The translations under genes were made by a program, and so were the position numbers. Positions 17,313 through 28,200 of a DNA stretch of 64,000 bases are shown here, in pieces (positions within the stretch are counted from its first letter, which is position 1; every line of letters begins with the position of its first letter). The notes beneath the pieces were generated by a model. It had not been told where the DNA came from. It made no database searches and worked only from the letters and a program-made list of their open reading frames with translations. The DNA comes from Polaribacter sp. NJDZ03 (GTDB lineage Bacteria > Bacteroidota > Bacteroidia > Flavobacteriales > Flavobacteriaceae). The stretch is taken from positions 2,963,001 to 3,027,000 of the forward strand of contig NZ_CP079195.1 of NCBI RefSeq assembly GCF_019263805.1, written 5' to 3'.

Positions 17313-17352
17313 AAAAAAAAGGACGTAAAAATTAATTTACGTCCTTTTTAGT
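17313..17352. terminator. Bidirectional terminator
   Basis: Stem AAAAAGGACGTAAA pairs with TTTACGTCCTTTTT around a short AT loop, with A and T runs outside. It ends the minus-strand TonB/DUF4374 operon and can also stop transcription from 16104. Confidence 0.88.
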
Positions 17353-17368
17353 TGGCATTATTTTAATA

Positions 17369-18727
17369 TTACCAAGCCCCAATAAAATGACTTCCTGTTG
17401 CGTTTACTAACTCAGCACCTTTAGCTACAGCACCACTTTCAGTATCTACAACATAAATGTTTCCGTTTTGGCCAACAGGCGCTTGTGTTAAATAGATTTC
17501 ATTTCCATCAACCGCAAAACCTTGGTATTGGAATAAGTAAAAATCTGGATCATAAGGAATATCTTCAATTTTTACAGCTGTTTTAGCATTTAAATCTACC
17601 AAAGCAAAAAATCCTTGAGCTCCTGCTAAACCATCCGCAGAAGCTTCATGACGATACGCTAATACTGCTTTTCCGTTTGCTGCAGGTCTCCAAGCAAGAA
17701 CATAAGCTCCTGTTACGCCTAAAGCATCGTCTAAATTAAAGTCGTAAGAATTGTCATATTCATTATTAGCTCCAATTTTTAAAATATGAGAACCTTCTGG
17801 ATCACTTTGGTTTGCTTGGTAAACACTTCCGTTATATTCAAAAGCATTAATACTTCTGTATCCGTTTGTGTTTCCATGTCCTACAGTAGAAGTGATTACT
17901 GTTGGGTTGTCTAATGATGGATAATCTAATACAATTGTCTTAGAACCTAAAATTTCGTAATCACTTTCACTTTCTACTGTAGTCGGATTTACTTTACTTA
18001 AACGAGCTCCGATATATAATTTATCTCCTGCTGCATTTAAAGTTGGCATGTCAATTCTAGAAAAATAATAACCTGCAGCTTCTTCTTCTGCACTTAAAGG
18101 AACAACGTGTTCTTTAAACTGAATTATTGATGAGTTTTCTAAATCTAAAGTAACAACACCTATAGTCGCTTCTGTGTTTGTATAAACATCATCTGTTGCA
18201 TCATCTGGTGTTCCGTTATCATCCACTTGGTGTTCTGTAGATACGTATACTGCAGATCCTGTTTTGTCACCGTCAAATAATTTTATCCATCTTGGTGCAG
18301 TTCCTACATAAGGAGCAATACTTATAGATGTACCTTGTGGTGTAAAATTTTGACCACCTTCTACAGTATACTTTGTGTAATTACCACCAGTATCTCCTGC
18401 ATAACTAATGTTAAAAATAGTGTTCCCGTTTTCAGAAGCTTGTAATCTAGCAGTTCTATTAGAAGGTGCTATAAAACCATTTTCGAAAGGATCTATAGAC
18501 ACTGTTGGGTCTTTTGCATCTTCACTAGATACACTATAAATTAATGTTCCTCCATTTCCATCTCCTGGTGCATCTCCCATTTTTGCTCCAGCAATTGTTA
18601 TCCATCTAGTAGCATCTGGTTCTGGGGTATCAATTGGATCATCGTTGACATCTTCGCTACATGCCGTAAATAGGCCTAAAGATAATACAAGGGCTAATGC
18701 TTTGTGGTTTAAAAAAAATCTTTTCAT
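17369..18727 (-). CDS. DUF4374 family lipoprotein
   Basis: 452 residues with a lipoprotein signal (LGLFTAC, Cys23). The remaining sequence is a repetitive beta structure, with blades such as RWITIAGAKMG, TAPRWIKLFDGD and NIYVVDTESGAV, suggesting a seven-bladed propeller. DUF4374 proteins are typically encoded beside TonB receptors in Bacteroidota and are linked to siderophore or iron uptake, probably as surface-exposed substrate-binding partners. It lies 11 bases after the TonB receptor in the same operon, and so under the same Fur-like operator. Confidence 0.78.
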   Translation of the reverse strand: MKRFFLNHKALALVLSLGLFTACSEDVNDDPIDTPEPDATRWITIAGAKMGDAPGDGNGGTLIYSVSSEDAKDPTVSIDPFENGFIAPSNRTARLQASENGNTIFNISYAGDTGGNYTKYTVEGGQNFTPQGTSISIAPYVGTAPRWIKLFDGDKTGSAVYVSTEHQVDDNGTPDDATDDVYTNTEATIGVVTLDLENSSIIQFKEHVVPLSAEEEAAGYYFSRIDMPTLNAAGDKLYIGARLSKVNPTTVESESDYEILGSKTIVLDYPSLDNPTVITSTVGHGNTNGYRSINAFEYNGSVYQANQSDPEGSHILKIGANNEYDNSYDFNLDDALGVTGAYVLAWRPAANGKAVLAYRHEASADGLAGAQGFFALVDLNAKTAVKIEDIPYDPDFYLFQYQGFAVDGNEIYLTQAPVGQNGNIYVVDTESGAVAKGAELVNATGSHFIGAW

Positions 18728-18738
18728 TTTTATTTTAT

Positions 18739-21156
18739 TTAGTTAAATTTATTGATTGTGTAATTTAATTTTATGTAAAAAGCTCTACCTGGTTTTTGTA
18801 CAGATAAATTATCGAATACAGGTTTGTCAAATATGTTTTTAATATCGAAACTAGCAACAAGTTTTTTGTTTGGAAAAGAATAACTCACACCAAAATCTTG
18901 AGAAAATTGTTTCGGTACTTCAAAAAAATCATTACCAACTGTATTAGAACCCTGTGGTACTAAGTATGAAAACTCATCTGTAAAGTACATCGAGTAAAAT
19001 AGGTTTAGTCTAGATTTTTTCTGTATCAAATCTTTAAAAGAGTAGCGTAAACTACCATTCATGGTAAAAAAAGGTGTGTTTGGTACATCTATTTCTACAT
19101 TGCTATTTATAATTTGTAAATCGAAACGAGACACGTTAAAATTTACTCCAAAATTTCTATCATACGTGTAATTTAATTGTGCATCTATCCCTTTAGAAGT
19201 TGCGGTTCCTTGGTTTACGTATACAATTAATTCGTCATCAACATTAAAAGATGTTTCTATAGGTAAACCAATTCTGTCTTTAATGTTTCTTGTAAATACA
19301 TTGGTAGAGATAGAGAAATCATGGTCTTTTATGTTAAAGGTTCCAAATCTAAAACCTAAGTTATAGTTGTTACTTTGTTCTGGTTTAATAGTTGGGTTTG
19401 CTACTACGTTATCACCATCATTACCAAAAACTTCAGTTTCATCTGGTAAACGAACAGCTTTTTCCGCAGAAGTTAACAATGTAACTTTTGGAGAAATAGC
19501 ATAAGAAGCTGCAAAACCGTATCCGTCTTTTTTGTTATTACTACTTATAATTTCATCAACGATACTTTTGTTTCCGTTTGTATCTGTTTGTATTTCAGGA
19601 TCTATACTGGTGGTTTTTTGTTGATAATGTTTTCCAAATATGCTTGTTCTTAATCTATTATCAAAAGCTTTAAATTCATAGGTTAAAGAATAGATGTTTT
19701 TGTCAATATTTCTTGTGCCTTTAAAGGTGTTTTCTAATACCGAAACTAAAACATCACTGTCTTCTCTGTCAACTCCGCTGTAAACGTGGTTTACTAAAAC
19801 TTTATGTTGATCATTAAAATCATAAGAGATACCAGATCTAATAGAAGCTACTTTTCTTTTAATTTTAGCTAATGTTGGTCCTCCTTCTTGCTGAGATCCC
19901 CAAGTATATTTGTATTCGTTACCTCTAAAGTCTATTGCCTTTTCTCCGGTCCAACTATAAGCCCAAGCAACTGTATCGCTAATAGCACGGTTTCTTTTTC
20001 CATACAATCCGTTTATTTTTACATCTAACCCTTTGGTAAAAAGATTTGTCTTTTGATAAGTTATGTTTGCTAACAAAGCATCTGATTCTAAAAAACGATC
20101 TTTATAGGGTGTTATAGTCATAAAAGCACCATGTTGTACCTCTTTGTAATCACTAGAAGCATTAAAGCCAACCAAAAACTGGTCTGCCCATTCTACATCT
20201 GTAAAACCAACTTGAAAAAGTCCTCCAGTAGATTTATAAGCATCATTAAATCTTTTGGCAGTAATTGGGGTTTGCACGCCTCCTAAACCTGTATCTACAA
20301 CACTTCTTCCAGATACTTTGTAGTTGTTATCTGAGTAATTATGAAAAATAGCAGATTTTACTGTAAATCCAGATTTTTCAAAACGATATAAGCCATTTAC
20401 GTTAGTTTGTAGGGTGTTAAATGAACCATAAGAAAGAGATGCGTTTAAATTTGTTTTAACGTCATTATGTAGTACAATATTAATGGCACCTCCTAAAGCA
20501 TCATCTGTTAAATGCCCAGGAACGACTCCTTTATACACTTCAATATTCTTTATCATGGAAGGAGGAATACTATTTAGGTTGTAGGAAGAACCATACATAG
20601 AACTAGGGATTCCATCAATAAAAATTCTTACAGCATTACCTGATAATCCATTTAAACTATAACTAACTTCTGATCCCAAGCCACCATTTTGACGAATTTT
20701 TACACCAACTGTAGTGTTTAATAAATCGTTTGTTTGAACATTTCTAAGACTTGCTTCTTCGGTTTTTATAACATTTACAGCAAAACCTTGGGTCTCTTTT
20801 TTTGTTTCTTCAGTTTTGGTTGTTATACGGACTTCTTCTAACTGATTTTTTATACTTTCTAATAAAACAGTTACTTCTTTCTTTTTAGCATTAAGTTGAA
20901 CAGTAATTGTTTTAGATTTTGAATTTAAAGAATGGAATTGAATTTTATGAGTTCCGTAAGGAATTGATTTTATGTAGAATTCTCCATTAAAGTCAGTAAC
21001 TGTTTCTTTATAAAAGTTATTTCCTTTTATAACTACAAAAATATCGATACCTGGTTCATTGTCATCTACTTTTACTTTTCCGTAAAAATCACCTTCTTGA
21101 CCAAAAGCAGTGTATGATATAAGTAGCAGTATAAGTGTTTTAAAAAAAGATGGCAT
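18739..21156 (-). CDS. TonB-dependent outer-membrane receptor (FecA-like, probably iron chelate)
   Basis: 805 residues. A signal peptide (to AFGQ) is followed by a carboxypeptidase-regulatory-like domain (about 22-95), a plug domain (about 115-225; VGVKIRQNGGLG, then LTDDALGGAINI) and a 22-strand-type barrel ending in an aromatic C-terminus (KLNYTINKFN). It moves a ligand across the outer membrane using TonB energy. The short VxxGHL(T/S)DDALGG segment and the DUF4374 partner resemble ferric-siderophore receptors. The Fur-like operator upstream supports an iron role. The substrate itself cannot be read from sequence. Confidence 0.88.
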   Translation of the reverse strand: MPSFFKTLILLLISYTAFGQEGDFYGKVKVDDNEPGIDIFVVIKGNNFYKETVTDFNGEFYIKSIPYGTHKIQFHSLNSKSKTITVQLNAKKKEVTVLLESIKNQLEEVRITTKTEETKKETQGFAVNVIKTEEASLRNVQTNDLLNTTVGVKIRQNGGLGSEVSYSLNGLSGNAVRIFIDGIPSSMYGSSYNLNSIPPSMIKNIEVYKGVVPGHLTDDALGGAINIVLHNDVKTNLNASLSYGSFNTLQTNVNGLYRFEKSGFTVKSAIFHNYSDNNYKVSGRSVVDTGLGGVQTPITAKRFNDAYKSTGGLFQVGFTDVEWADQFLVGFNASSDYKEVQHGAFMTITPYKDRFLESDALLANITYQKTNLFTKGLDVKINGLYGKRNRAISDTVAWAYSWTGEKAIDFRGNEYKYTWGSQQEGGPTLAKIKRKVASIRSGISYDFNDQHKVLVNHVYSGVDREDSDVLVSVLENTFKGTRNIDKNIYSLTYEFKAFDNRLRTSIFGKHYQQKTTSIDPEIQTDTNGNKSIVDEIISSNNKKDGYGFAASYAISPKVTLLTSAEKAVRLPDETEVFGNDGDNVVANPTIKPEQSNNYNLGFRFGTFNIKDHDFSISTNVFTRNIKDRIGLPIETSFNVDDELIVYVNQGTATSKGIDAQLNYTYDRNFGVNFNVSRFDLQIINSNVEIDVPNTPFFTMNGSLRYSFKDLIQKKSRLNLFYSMYFTDEFSYLVPQGSNTVGNDFFEVPKQFSQDFGVSYSFPNKKLVASFDIKNIFDKPVFDNLSVQKPGRAFYIKLNYTINKFN

Positions 21157-21654
21157 TTGTTTTATTTTTCGACAAATATAATATTATTTATAATTAGTCT
21201 AAATAAACTTAATGGATTTAAGGAATTATTTTTTTTATGCTACTTTTAGGATGTATGTGTTAATTTTTAGGTGTTTATAATGATAATAATTAAAAAAATA
21301 CACGTTATTTTTAATGATTCTATATAGTGTGTTTTTAGTTTTGTTATTTTATAAGCACAATTATCCTTTTAAAAATAGCTTTTTTTATTTTTTAGGAGAT
21401 ACAGAAGGCTAGGTTAATTTGTAGTGTTGTGATAATAAGGATTATTGAATCTATTTTTTCATTTTACAAAAAATATAAACTAAAATGGTAGCAAAACTAA
21501 CTTTACATAATATAATTGCTTCTGTGGTAAAGCAATGTATTTATCTAAAACAGCAGAGGTGCTTATAAAAAATGTTGATAAAAGTAAGAGGGTAAGTTTT
21601 TTACACGTGAGTTTTTCATCTATATTTTTAGATGTTAGTAAAAAGCTTAAAGGT
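21157..21654. other. Intergenic region between gldD and the TonB receptor operon
   Basis: About 500 bp. Its first 50 bases hold the receptor's promoter and operator (21173-21206). The rest is AT-rich with no supported gene. A 45-codon plus-strand frame (21535-21672) has no recognisable content and overlaps the end of gldD. A small inverted repeat CATCTA/TAGATG at 21617-21634 lacks a T-run on either strand, so I see no clear gldD terminator. Confidence 0.5.
21173..21206 (-). promoter_or_regulatory. Promoter with Fur-like operator for the TonB receptor operon
   Basis: Read on the minus strand, TTATTTA, nine bases, then TAAATAA form a 7-9-7 inverted repeat (21206-21184). It is followed at once by TATATTTG (21180-21173), a perfect -7 box, with the ATG 17 bases on. 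The arms resemble AT-rich Fur-type boxes and cover the -33 zone, so binding would block transcription. Iron repression is the inference. Confidence 0.6.
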
Positions 21655-22206
21655 TTATTGTTTCCATTCTAGTGTTTCTACTAAACGTAAAATGTCTTTT
21701 TTTACATAATCTACAGCAGGTAAAATGGAATCGTAGTTTGGTTTGGCGTAAAAATACAAGGATCCTTTTATAAAATTTTTGGTACTATCTGTTATGTGAA
21801 ATTGAATTTGAGAGGCCGCATTACCAGTTATATAATACATGCTACCAAACACTCTTTTTTTAGGATTCACAAAATCTTTTGGAATAATTTGTTCTGCTTT
21901 TATTGTATGTTTAAAAACCAGTTTTTCTGCTTCTGTTAGCAGTTCTTTAATGTTATTTTCTACAGGTCTATATGTAATGTCTATCGAAGCTTTTAAATTA
22001 GGGTATTTTATGGTTAGCCAATTGTTAGGGTCGTCATAAACTTTTGTATTTTCTAAAATATCAAAAGAATAAGGTCTTTCTAAATCTAATTTTTTGTAGG
22101 CTTTTGTAGGGTATGTTAAACTTAAATATCCTTTTGGTTTTGGTAGAACATCATCTTTACAAGATAGAAATAGAATTGTAAGAATTAATAGAAAAATATT
22201 ACGCAT
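21655..22206 (-). CDS. gldD: Gliding motility lipoprotein GldD
   Basis: 183 residues with a lipobox (ILFLSC, Cys16) and the conserved start of the mature protein (LPKPKGYLSLTYP). GldD is required for gliding and is conserved with the T9SS/gliding machinery; it is anchored in a membrane by its lipid. The gene overlaps the end of gldE by 8 bases, and the order mutY-ssb-gldE-gldD is that known from Flavobacterium. Length is normal. Confidence 0.95.
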   Translation of the reverse strand: MRNIFLLILTILFLSCKDDVLPKPKGYLSLTYPTKAYKKLDLERPYSFDILENTKVYDDPNNWLTIKYPNLKASIDITYRPVENNIKELLTEAEKLVFKHTIKAEQIIPKDFVNPKKRVFGSMYYITGNAASQIQFHITDSTKNFIKGSLYFYAKPNYDSILPAVDYVKKDILRLVETLEWKQ

Positions 22207-23527
22207 TTCGTGTGGCTTTAACTTGTTTAATGCGTTTTTTATCTAACGCTTCTATAGTAAACGTATAATTTTTAAAGTTTATTTTCTCTCCTTTTTTAGG
22301 GAATTTACCAGAAACTTCTAAAATAAAACCAGCCAAGGTTTCACTTTCTCCTTTTTCTTCTTCAAATATATCTTCATCCTCGTCATCTAAAATCTTGCAG
22401 AAATCTTTAATACTTGTTTTACCTTCAAAAATATAATTGTTAGCGTCTATTTTAGAATAATGTAAATCTTCATCATCAAATTCATCATTTATATCGCCTA
22501 CAATTTCTTCTATTACATCTTCTAGAGTAACTAAACCGCTTGTTCCTCCATACTCATCTACAACAACTGCTAAGTGATTTTTTTTCTCTCTAAAATCGAC
22601 TAATAAATCATCTAATTTTTTGTTTTCTGGCACAAAAAAAGTTTCTCTTAGTAGTGCTTGCCACTTAAAGGTTGTTTTATTTAAATGAGCTAATAAGTCT
22701 TTAGCGTATAAAACTCCAACAATATTATCTATGTTGTCTTTATAGACTGGGTTTCTAGAGTAGCCATTTTTTAGAATTTTGTCTAAAACTACTTCGTAGG
22801 ATTCAGTATCAGAAAGCGCAAATATATCTATACGAGGTACCATAATTTGCACGGTTTCTGTATTTCCGAAGTTTACAATTCCTTCAAGAATTTTTTGCTC
22901 ATCTTTTGTGGTTGCACCTTCAGAAGTTAACTCTAGTGCCTGGGATAGTGTTTCTACCGAAAAATTAGAATTTTTACTACCTAATTTTTTTTCAATCCAC
23001 TTTGTTAATGTAATTAATGGTAAACTAAAAGGTGTTAATAGTATGTTTATGGCATGTATAAACTTAGACATTGTTTTAGAAAAGCTAAGCGCATTTCTAG
23101 AAGCGTAGACTTTTGGTAAAACCTCTCCAAATAAAAGTATTAGAAAGGTTACAAGAACAATTTCTAATAAAAATCGGGTAGGAATTAAAAACGAAAATAG
23201 CTCTAGTTTAAAATCGAAGCTACCAAATAAGGTTTCTGCCAATGAAGCAAATAATAATACAATTAAGATATTTATAAAATTGTTGGTTATTAAAATTGTG
23301 GCTAGTAATTTTCTAGGTCTTTCTAATAAACTAACTACTATGTTTTGGTCTTTTCCGTTGTTAGAAAGTTCGTTTAAATCGGTTTGTGAAAGTGAAAAGA
23401 AGGCAACTTCTGCTCCAGAAACTAATGCAGAACTTATAAGTAAAACAATTAGAAAAACTGAATTAAACGTAGTTACAAAATCTATTGAGGCAAATAATGA
23501 GAATAATATTTCGGGATCTGGGTCCAA
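22199..23527 (-). CDS. gldE: Gliding motility-associated protein GldE (CNNM/CBS-domain membrane protein)
   Basis: 442 residues. An N-terminal CNNM-type membrane domain has about four hydrophobic helices (FNSVFLIVLLISSALVSGAE and following). A pair of CBS domains (about 205-330; TVQIMVPRID, then VVVDEYGGTSGLVTLEDV) and a CorC/HlyC C-terminal domain follow. GldE supports gliding and partly overlaps GldD function in F. johnsoniae. I use the TTG at 23527 as start because the conserved family start (DPDPE) follows directly and no ATG lies nearby. Confidence 0.93.
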   Translation of the reverse strand: MDPDPEILFSLFASIDFVTTFNSVFLIVLLISSALVSGAEVAFFSLSQTDLNELSNNGKDQNIVVSLLERPRKLLATILITNNFINILIVLLFASLAETLFGSFDFKLELFSFLIPTRFLLEIVLVTFLILLFGEVLPKVYASRNALSFSKTMSKFIHAINILLTPFSLPLITLTKWIEKKLGSKNSNFSVETLSQALELTSEGATTKDEQKILEGIVNFGNTETVQIMVPRIDIFALSDTESYEVVLDKILKNGYSRNPVYKDNIDNIVGVLYAKDLLAHLNKTTFKWQALLRETFFVPENKKLDDLLVDFREKKNHLAVVVDEYGGTSGLVTLEDVIEEIVGDINDEFDDEDLHYSKIDANNYIFEGKTSIKDFCKILDDEDEDIFEEEKGESETLAGFILEVSGKFPKKGEKINFKNYTFTIEALDKKRIKQVKATRNA

Positions 23528-23546
23528 TTGTTATAAGTTATATTAA

Positions 23547-23990
23547 TTAAAATGGTAAATCATCGTCTTCTTCTGGTGTAGCAACACTTTTTGGTGCTGG
23601 GGCAGAAGCTTTAGATTCTTGTGGTGCCATAGGGGTTGAGCTATCTGTATTTTTCTTGGTAGAAAGCATGGTCATTTCATTTACATGAATTTCTGTAGAA
23701 TAACGTTTAACGCCATCTTGTTCCCATTGTCGGTTTCTTAATTTACCCTCAACATATACTTTATCTCCTTTAGATAAGTATTTTTCACACACTTTTGCCA
23801 AACCATTTCTTACAACAAGGTTGTGCCAATCGGTAGAGGTAACTTTTTCTCCGTTTTGTTTGTTTGTGTAACTTTCACTGGTTGCTATTGGAAATCTACC
23901 AACACAATTTTGATCATCAAAATAATGCATTTTAACATCATCACCTAGATTACCAATTAAAATCACTTTATTTATTGTTCCTGCAGCCAT
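23547..23990 (-). CDS. ssb: Single-stranded DNA-binding protein
   Basis: 147 residues. An OB-fold (INKVILIGNLGDDV; DWHNLVVRNGLAKVCEKYL; GKLRNRQWEQDG) is followed by a flexible Pro/Ala/Ser-rich tail and the acidic tip EEDDDLPF, which recruits partner repair and replication proteins. Length and arrangement are standard. It lies between mutY and gldE on the same strand. Confidence 0.96.
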   Translation of the reverse strand: MAAGTINKVILIGNLGDDVKMHYFDDQNCVGRFPIATSESYTNKQNGEKVTSTDWHNLVVRNGLAKVCEKYLSKGDKVYVEGKLRNRQWEQDGVKRYSTEIHVNEMTMLSTKKNTDSSTPMAPQESKASAPAPKSVATPEEDDDLPF

Positions 23991-24030
23991 GGCTTGTGGG
24001 TTTTAAATACAAAAGTACTAAAAATATCAA

Positions 24031-25074
24031 TTACTTTTCATTTTGAAAAGCTTCTAAAAAATTTGCAATTAAAATAGGAACAGGGTATTTTTCAATTTCA
24101 TTCCATTTTATAGTTGTTTCGGCAGTATTTGCAGTTTCTACAATCCAGAATTGAGTATATAAATGTTGATGAGATAATTTATGAACAATTTCTTTTGAGT
24201 TAAAAAGTGAAATGGTGGTTTCTAAAGGAAATAAATTGATAAATTCTTCTGCTGAAATTAATTCTTCCTTATTAATAATTTTTTCACTTTCTATTAACGG
24301 AAATTGGTATAAACCTTGCCAGATTCCTTTACCTTTTCTTTCTGATAAAATAGTTTTATCATCATCGGTTTTTATCACAAGAAAATTAAAATATCGTTTT
24401 CTGACCTTTATTTTCTTCTCTTTTACGGGCAATTCTTTGGTTAACTTTTTTTCTAAAGCTACACAGCTATCAGAAAAAGGGCAGGTATCACATAATGGAT
24501 TTTGAGGCTTGCAGTGCAATGCTCCAAAATCCATAATAGCTTGGTTATACGTTCCGGGTTGTGTTTCATCAATTAATGATTGTGCCAAAGCTTTAAACTC
24601 TTTAATTCCTGCAGTTGAATTTATAGGTGTATTTATTCCATAATAACGAGAAAGCACTCTGTAAACATTACCGTCTACAACTGCGGTTGGCTCGTTAAAA
24701 CAAATAGAAGCAATAGCAGATGCGGTATAATCTCCAATTCCTTTTAGTTTTATAATCTCTTTATAGGTAGTTGGGAATTCGCCATTAAGTTCGTTTGCAA
24801 TTTGTTTTGCAGAAAAATGTAGGTTCCTTGCTCTAGAATAATATCCTAGACCTTGCCACATTTTTAAAACGGTACTTTCATCTGCTTTAGCGAGGTTAAA
24901 AACAGTTGAAAAATCTGTAGTAAATTTTTGATAATAAGACAAACCTTGGGCAACTCTTGTTTGTTGTAACATGATTTCTGATAACCAAATAAAATATGGA
25001 TTTTTGGTTTTTCGCCATGGTAAATCTCGGTTATTTTGTAAGTACCAGTGTATTAATGTTTTATGGAATTTCAA
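24031..25074 (-). CDS. mutY: A/G-specific adenine glycosylase MutY
   Basis: 347 residues. It removes adenine mispaired with 8-oxoguanine. The HhH-GPD domain contains the catalytic Glu33 (SEIMLQQT), the HhH loop LKGIGDYTASAI and catalytic Asp134 (VVDGNVYRVL). The [4Fe-4S] cluster ligands are Cys188, Cys195, Cys198 and Cys204 (C-x6-C-x2-C-x5-C). A NUDIX-like 8-oxoG recognition domain makes up the C-terminal third. It is the first gene of the mutY-ssb-gldE-gldD run and is divergent from the SusC gene. Confidence 0.96.
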   Translation of the reverse strand: MKFHKTLIHWYLQNNRDLPWRKTKNPYFIWLSEIMLQQTRVAQGLSYYQKFTTDFSTVFNLAKADESTVLKMWQGLGYYSRARNLHFSAKQIANELNGEFPTTYKEIIKLKGIGDYTASAIASICFNEPTAVVDGNVYRVLSRYYGINTPINSTAGIKEFKALAQSLIDETQPGTYNQAIMDFGALHCKPQNPLCDTCPFSDSCVALEKKLTKELPVKEKKIKVRKRYFNFLVIKTDDDKTILSERKGKGIWQGLYQFPLIESEKIINKEELISAEEFINLFPLETTISLFNSKEIVHKLSHQHLYTQFWIVETANTAETTIKWNEIEKYPVPILIANFLEAFQNEK

Positions 25075-25238
25075 TTTTTAATAGATTTTATGTTAAAATA
25101 TAGTGTTATGTTAAAATTCATATTGCGTTTTAACTAATTTGGTAATTATTAACATTATCGTTGTTAAAATTAGCATTTATCTTGCTTTATTAACAATTAA
25201 TTATGATGTTTACATAAATTAATTCAAATAGAATATAA

Positions 25239-28200
25239 ATGAAATTAAAAACAAACTTTATTCTAACGCTGTTTTTAGCGTTTGTGGTGCAAATGACTTT
25301 TGCGCAAGATAAAAAAATCTCTGGAACTGTTTCAGATAAAACAGGTGTTCTACCGGGGGTTTCCGTTGTTAATAAAACATTAAAAAAAGGTGTAGAAACT
25401 GACTTTGATGGTAAATTTACTATTATCGCAAATAATGGAGATGTACTTGTTTTTAGGTACTTAGGAATGAAAACCATAGAGAAGGTTGTTAATGGAGATA
25501 CTGTTAATGTAATTCTTGAAGAAGATGAACAGTCTTTAAATGAAATTGTAATTACAACTGGTTATGATAAAATCAATAAAAAATCTTTTACAGGTGCTGC
25601 AAGTACTATAAGAATGGAAGATGTAAAAATTGATGGTGTTATAGATGTTGCTAGAATGTTAGAAGGAAGAACACCTGGTGTAAGTATACAGAATATTTCT
25701 GGTACTTTTGGTGCTGCTCCAAAGATTACTATTAGAGGGTCTTCTTCAATATTTGGTAATAATGCTCCATTATATGTTATAGATGGTGTAGTGCAAGAAG
25801 ATATTGTGGAGGCTAATTTAGATCAGTTATCTTCTGGAAATGCTGAAACTTTAATAAGTTCTTCTATTGCAGGTGTAAATGCAAATGATATAAGAAAAAT
25901 TGATATTTTAAAAGATGCATCTGCTACATCTCTTTATGGAGCGCGTGCAAGAAATGGTGTTGTTGTTATAACGACAAAGAGTGGTAGAAAATCATCTCCC
26001 TTAAAAGTAACTTACTCTTTAGAGCAAACAGTAAGAGATTTACCATCTTATTCTCAATATGATATTTTAGATTCTAAAGAGAATTTAAGTATTCTAAAAG
26101 AATTAGAAGCTAAAGGATTCTTAGAGTTACCGAGTGTAGCGCAAGCAAGATATGGAGGGGTTTATGCTATTATGGCAAATAGAACAAATACGTATAATCC
26201 TGAAACTGGAAGGTTTTTACTTGAAAACACACCAGAAGCTAGAAATAGTTTTTTACAACAATATGAGTTAGGGAATACAGATTGGTTTAAAAAACTGTTT
26301 AGACAGTCTTTAACTCAAAATCATTCTTTAAGTTTTTCTGGTGGTGGAGAAAAGAGTGCAATGTATGCTTCTGTAAGTTTTTTTAATGATCCAGGGTGGT
26401 CTGTTGCAGAAAACGTAAATAGATTAACATTTAATTTAAAAAACACTTTTTACTTTTCAGATAAATTTAATTTAACACTGTCTTCTAATGCTTCTATAAG
26501 AGAGCAAAGAGCGCCAGGAACATTTGAGCGTCAGACAGATAATGTTTCTGGAGATGTTTCTAGAGATTTTGATATCAATCCATTTAGTTATGCTTTAAAT
26601 ACTTCTAGAACTTTAAGACCAAGAGATGCTAACGGTAATTTGGAATATTACCGTAATAACTGGGCAGATTTTAATATTTTAGAAGAAATAGAAAATAATT
26701 ATATAGATTTAAATTTAAGAGATATCCGTTTTCAAATAGATGCTTCATATAAATTATCAGAACATATAACTTATGATTTTAATTCTGCTGCTAGATATGT
26801 AAATAGTGTTAGAGAACACAATGTAAAAGAAAACTCTAATGTTATAAAAGCATATAATGCGAATGAAACAACTATAGTAAGAGATGCTAATATCTTTTTA
26901 TTTACAGATCCAGAAAATCCAAATGCTACTCCTGTGCCAGTTTTGGGAGAAGGAGGTATTTATAATAAAAACGACAATTTTTTAACTACTTATTATTTAA
27001 GAAATAGTTTTAATTACAATAATATATTTAAGGACAAACATGAGTTAAATGTTTTGTTAGGGCAGGAGTTGAGATATGTAGATAGAAGTAGCACAGATTT
27101 TACAGGTTATGGTTTACAATACGAAAATGGATATGTGCCTTTCACGGATCCTAGGGTATTAGAGAAAATAATTACTGAAGGTGATAATTATTTTGCACTT
27201 AACAATGAAAGAGAAAGAACAGTTGCTTTTTTTGGTAAAGCTACTTATGGTTATGATGATAGATATATATTTTCTTTAACAGGAAGATATGATGGTTCTA
27301 ATAGACAAGGGCAAACATCAAGTTCTAGATGGTTACCTACAGGTTCTGTAAGTGCTAAATGGAATGCTACCAATGAAGATTTTCTTCAAGATTCTAATAC
27401 TGTTAGTAATTTAGCGGTTAGAGGTTCTTATGGTTTAGTAGCAACGCCAGGTTCTGCTACCAATGCTGCAGCAATATTTCAAAGTTTAATTAGCAATAGA
27501 TTAATTCCTGGAGACAGAGAAACATATCTAAATATAAGTGATTTACAAAACTCTGAATTGACTTGGGAAAAACAATATGAATTAAATCTTGGACTAGATT
27601 TAGGATTATTTAATAATAAAGTGTTTTTAACAGCAGATGTTTATTTTAGAGATATTTTTGATAACGTAGATTTTGTTAGAACTTCTGGTATTGGAGGACA
27701 ATTTATAAAACAAGGTAATAACGCAGATGTTACTACAGATGGTTTTGAACTTGGTTTGACGACAACCAATATAGATACAGGAAATTTTAAATGGACTTCA
27801 TCTTTAAATGTTTCTTATTATGATCAAAAAATAACAAAACTAGAAAATACGCCTATTGCATTAGGTTTAGTAGATCAAACAGGTGGTAATATAGAAGGAT
27901 ACCCAATTAATTCATTGTTTTCTTTTAAGTTTGATGGTTTAGATAGTAGAGGTTTTCCAACATTTGGACTTCCAGAAGGATCTGATGTTACAACAGGGGT
28001 TGATTTTCAAAATTCTGTAGATGTTACAGATTATTTAGTTTTTGAGGGGTCTGTAGATCCTAATATTTCTGGAGGTTTTTCAAATAATTTCAAGTATAAA
28101 AATTGGAGTTTAGATGTTTTAATAACTGGGTCTGGTGGTAATAAAGTGCGTTTAAACCCTTTATACTCTAGTCAATATTCAGATTTAGATGTTTTTTCTA

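Noticed and set aside
21535..21672. 45-codon plus-strand frame before gldD's 3' end
   Set aside because: No family resemblance, no promoter, and it overlaps the end of gldD on the other strand.
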